From positions 310,001 to 374,000 of the forward strand of contig NZ_FOIK01000002.1 in assembly GCF_900111565.1 (NCBI RefSeq): 64,000 bases of DNA. The letters run 5' to 3'. A program made the position numbers and the translations under genes. Under the pieces are notes generated by a model. The model was given only the letters and a program-made list of their open reading frames with translations, did not search any database and had not been told where the DNA came from. Below are positions 63,448 through 64,000 of this stretch, in pieces. The DNA is from Paenibacillus sp. NFR01. GTDB lineage: Bacteria; Bacillota; Bacilli; Paenibacillales; Paenibacillaceae. The stretch's first letter is position 1; every line of letters starts with the position of its first letter.

Positions 63448-64000
63448 GGCCAGCCACCTCCCGCCGTCCGGTTCCCCGCTGCTCCGCCAGCGACAGGCGG
63501 ATCAGCTCGTCGAGCAGCCCGGAGAAGCTCATTCCCGCAGCCAGCGCGCTTTGCGGCAGCAGGCTGGTGGCGGTCATGCCGGGCAGCGTGTTCACCTCGA
63601 GGACGTACGGAACGCCGTCCTTCAGCATGATGTCAATGCGCGCGTACACCGCGCATCGCAGCGCCGCGTAGCTGCGCAGCGCGGCTTCCTGCACCCGCTG
63701 CTGCACCGCAGGCGGCAGCGTAATGATCCGCTCCTCGGCGCCGCCCTGCACATATTTGGCGCTGTAGTCGAACCAATCAGCGCCCAGCGAACGGATGCCG
63801 ATGACCGGCAGCAGCTTGCCGTCCAGAATCGGGCAGGTAATCTCCTGCGCGTTCATATACTGCTCCGCAAGCACGGAGCCGCCTTCGGCAAACGCTTTTT
63901 CAGCCGCTGCCCGCAGCTCTTCCCGGCAGTTCACCTTCGTCATCCCGATGCTGGAGCCGCCGTTGTTCGGCTTCACCATCAGCGGATACCCGAGCCGGTC
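63440..64000 (-). CDS. D-alanine-D-alanine ligase, C-terminal part (5' end outside the window)
   Basis: The frame is open to the right edge and ends with DRLGYPLMVKPNNGGSSIGM, so the start lies outside. ATP-grasp motifs: MVKPNNGGSSIG, ARIDIMLKDG and EVNTLPGMTATSLLPQ, the last being the Mg/substrate site with NTxPGMTxxSLxP. Makes D-Ala-D-Ala for peptidoglycan. The class I aminotransferase gene follows with an 8-base overlap. Confidence 0.93.
   Translation of the reverse strand, partial: DRLGYPLMVKPNNGGSSIGMTKVNCREELRAAAEKAFAEGGSVLAEQYMNAQEITCPILDGKLLPVIGIRSLGADWFDYSAKYVQGGAEERIITLPPAVQQRVQEAALRSYAALRCAVYARIDIMLKDGVPYVLEVNTLPGMTATSLLPQSALAAGMSFSGLLDELIRLSLAEQRGTGRREVAGHV

Overview
The window looks like a chromosomal segment of a Paenibacillus-type Firmicute. 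Evidence: strong AGGAGG ribosome sites, a tRNA-Leu T-box, an L20 leader, a preQ1-I riboswitch, CcpA/TetR-style regulation, an infC gene starting with a non-AUG codon, and families typical of Bacillales (DUF3886, the YtqA/YtqB pair, YkhA, YhgE/Pip, NupNOPQ). Most of the DNA is GC-rich. About 57.0-61.7 kb is conspicuously AT-rich and organised differently. No rRNA, tRNA, CRISPR array, transposase or integrase gene was seen.

Layout. 1-3475 (-): a large surface adhesin cut by the left edge. 3.7-9.2 kb (-): T-box-controlled ilvB-ilvH-ilvC-leuA for branched-chain amino acids. 9.3-15.1 kb: a GNAT gene, a Gly/Tyr-tailed small protein and a nucleoside ABC importer with its BMP lipoprotein. 15.4-17.4 kb: acyl-CoA thioesterase and infC-rpmI-rplT. 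17.4-26.8 kb: envelope-lipid/glycan genes (GT2, PAP2, UgtP-like), trmB, the YtqA/YtqB tRNA-modification pair, manA and a lipase-like hydrolase. 27-38 kb: nucleotidyltransferase/GNAT pair, B12-radical SAM protein, RecQ, RluA-type pseudouridine synthase, threonine synthase, DsbA-like protein. 38-41 kb: two glycosyltransferases around a 61-bp tandem repeat. 41-56 kb: TetR-YhgE, ApbE, small hydrolases, HxlR, SDR, CsaA, MBL hydrolase, Xaa-Pro peptidase, preQ1-regulated queuosine-precursor transporter, chemoreceptor. 56.5-61.7 kb: a beta/gamma-crystallin-like protein, then the AT-rich array. 61.8-64 kb: YnfA, a class I aminotransferase and a D-Ala-D-Ala ligase cut by the right edge.

The most notable feature is the AT-rich segment. 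Mostly single, same-strand (-) genes are separated by 76-98 bp imperfect palindromes with attC-like architecture. The outer 10 bp of each site are complementary not to the other end of that site but to the site at the other end of the same cassette. This is the hallmark of integron gene cassettes, here without a visible integrase and in a Firmicute. Three cassettes show it perfectly, and the next ones show degenerate or composite sites.

A second novelty is a family of four intergenic elements of 184-185 bp (24.2, 32.5, 41.0 and 48.8 kb). Each has four copies of a ~24-bp arm at fixed spacing (two forward, two inverted), and the spacers are themselves hairpin-prone. Three other intergenic tandem repeats (12, 61 and 40 bp), one frameshifted cassette gene and one amber-interrupted membrane gene are also described.
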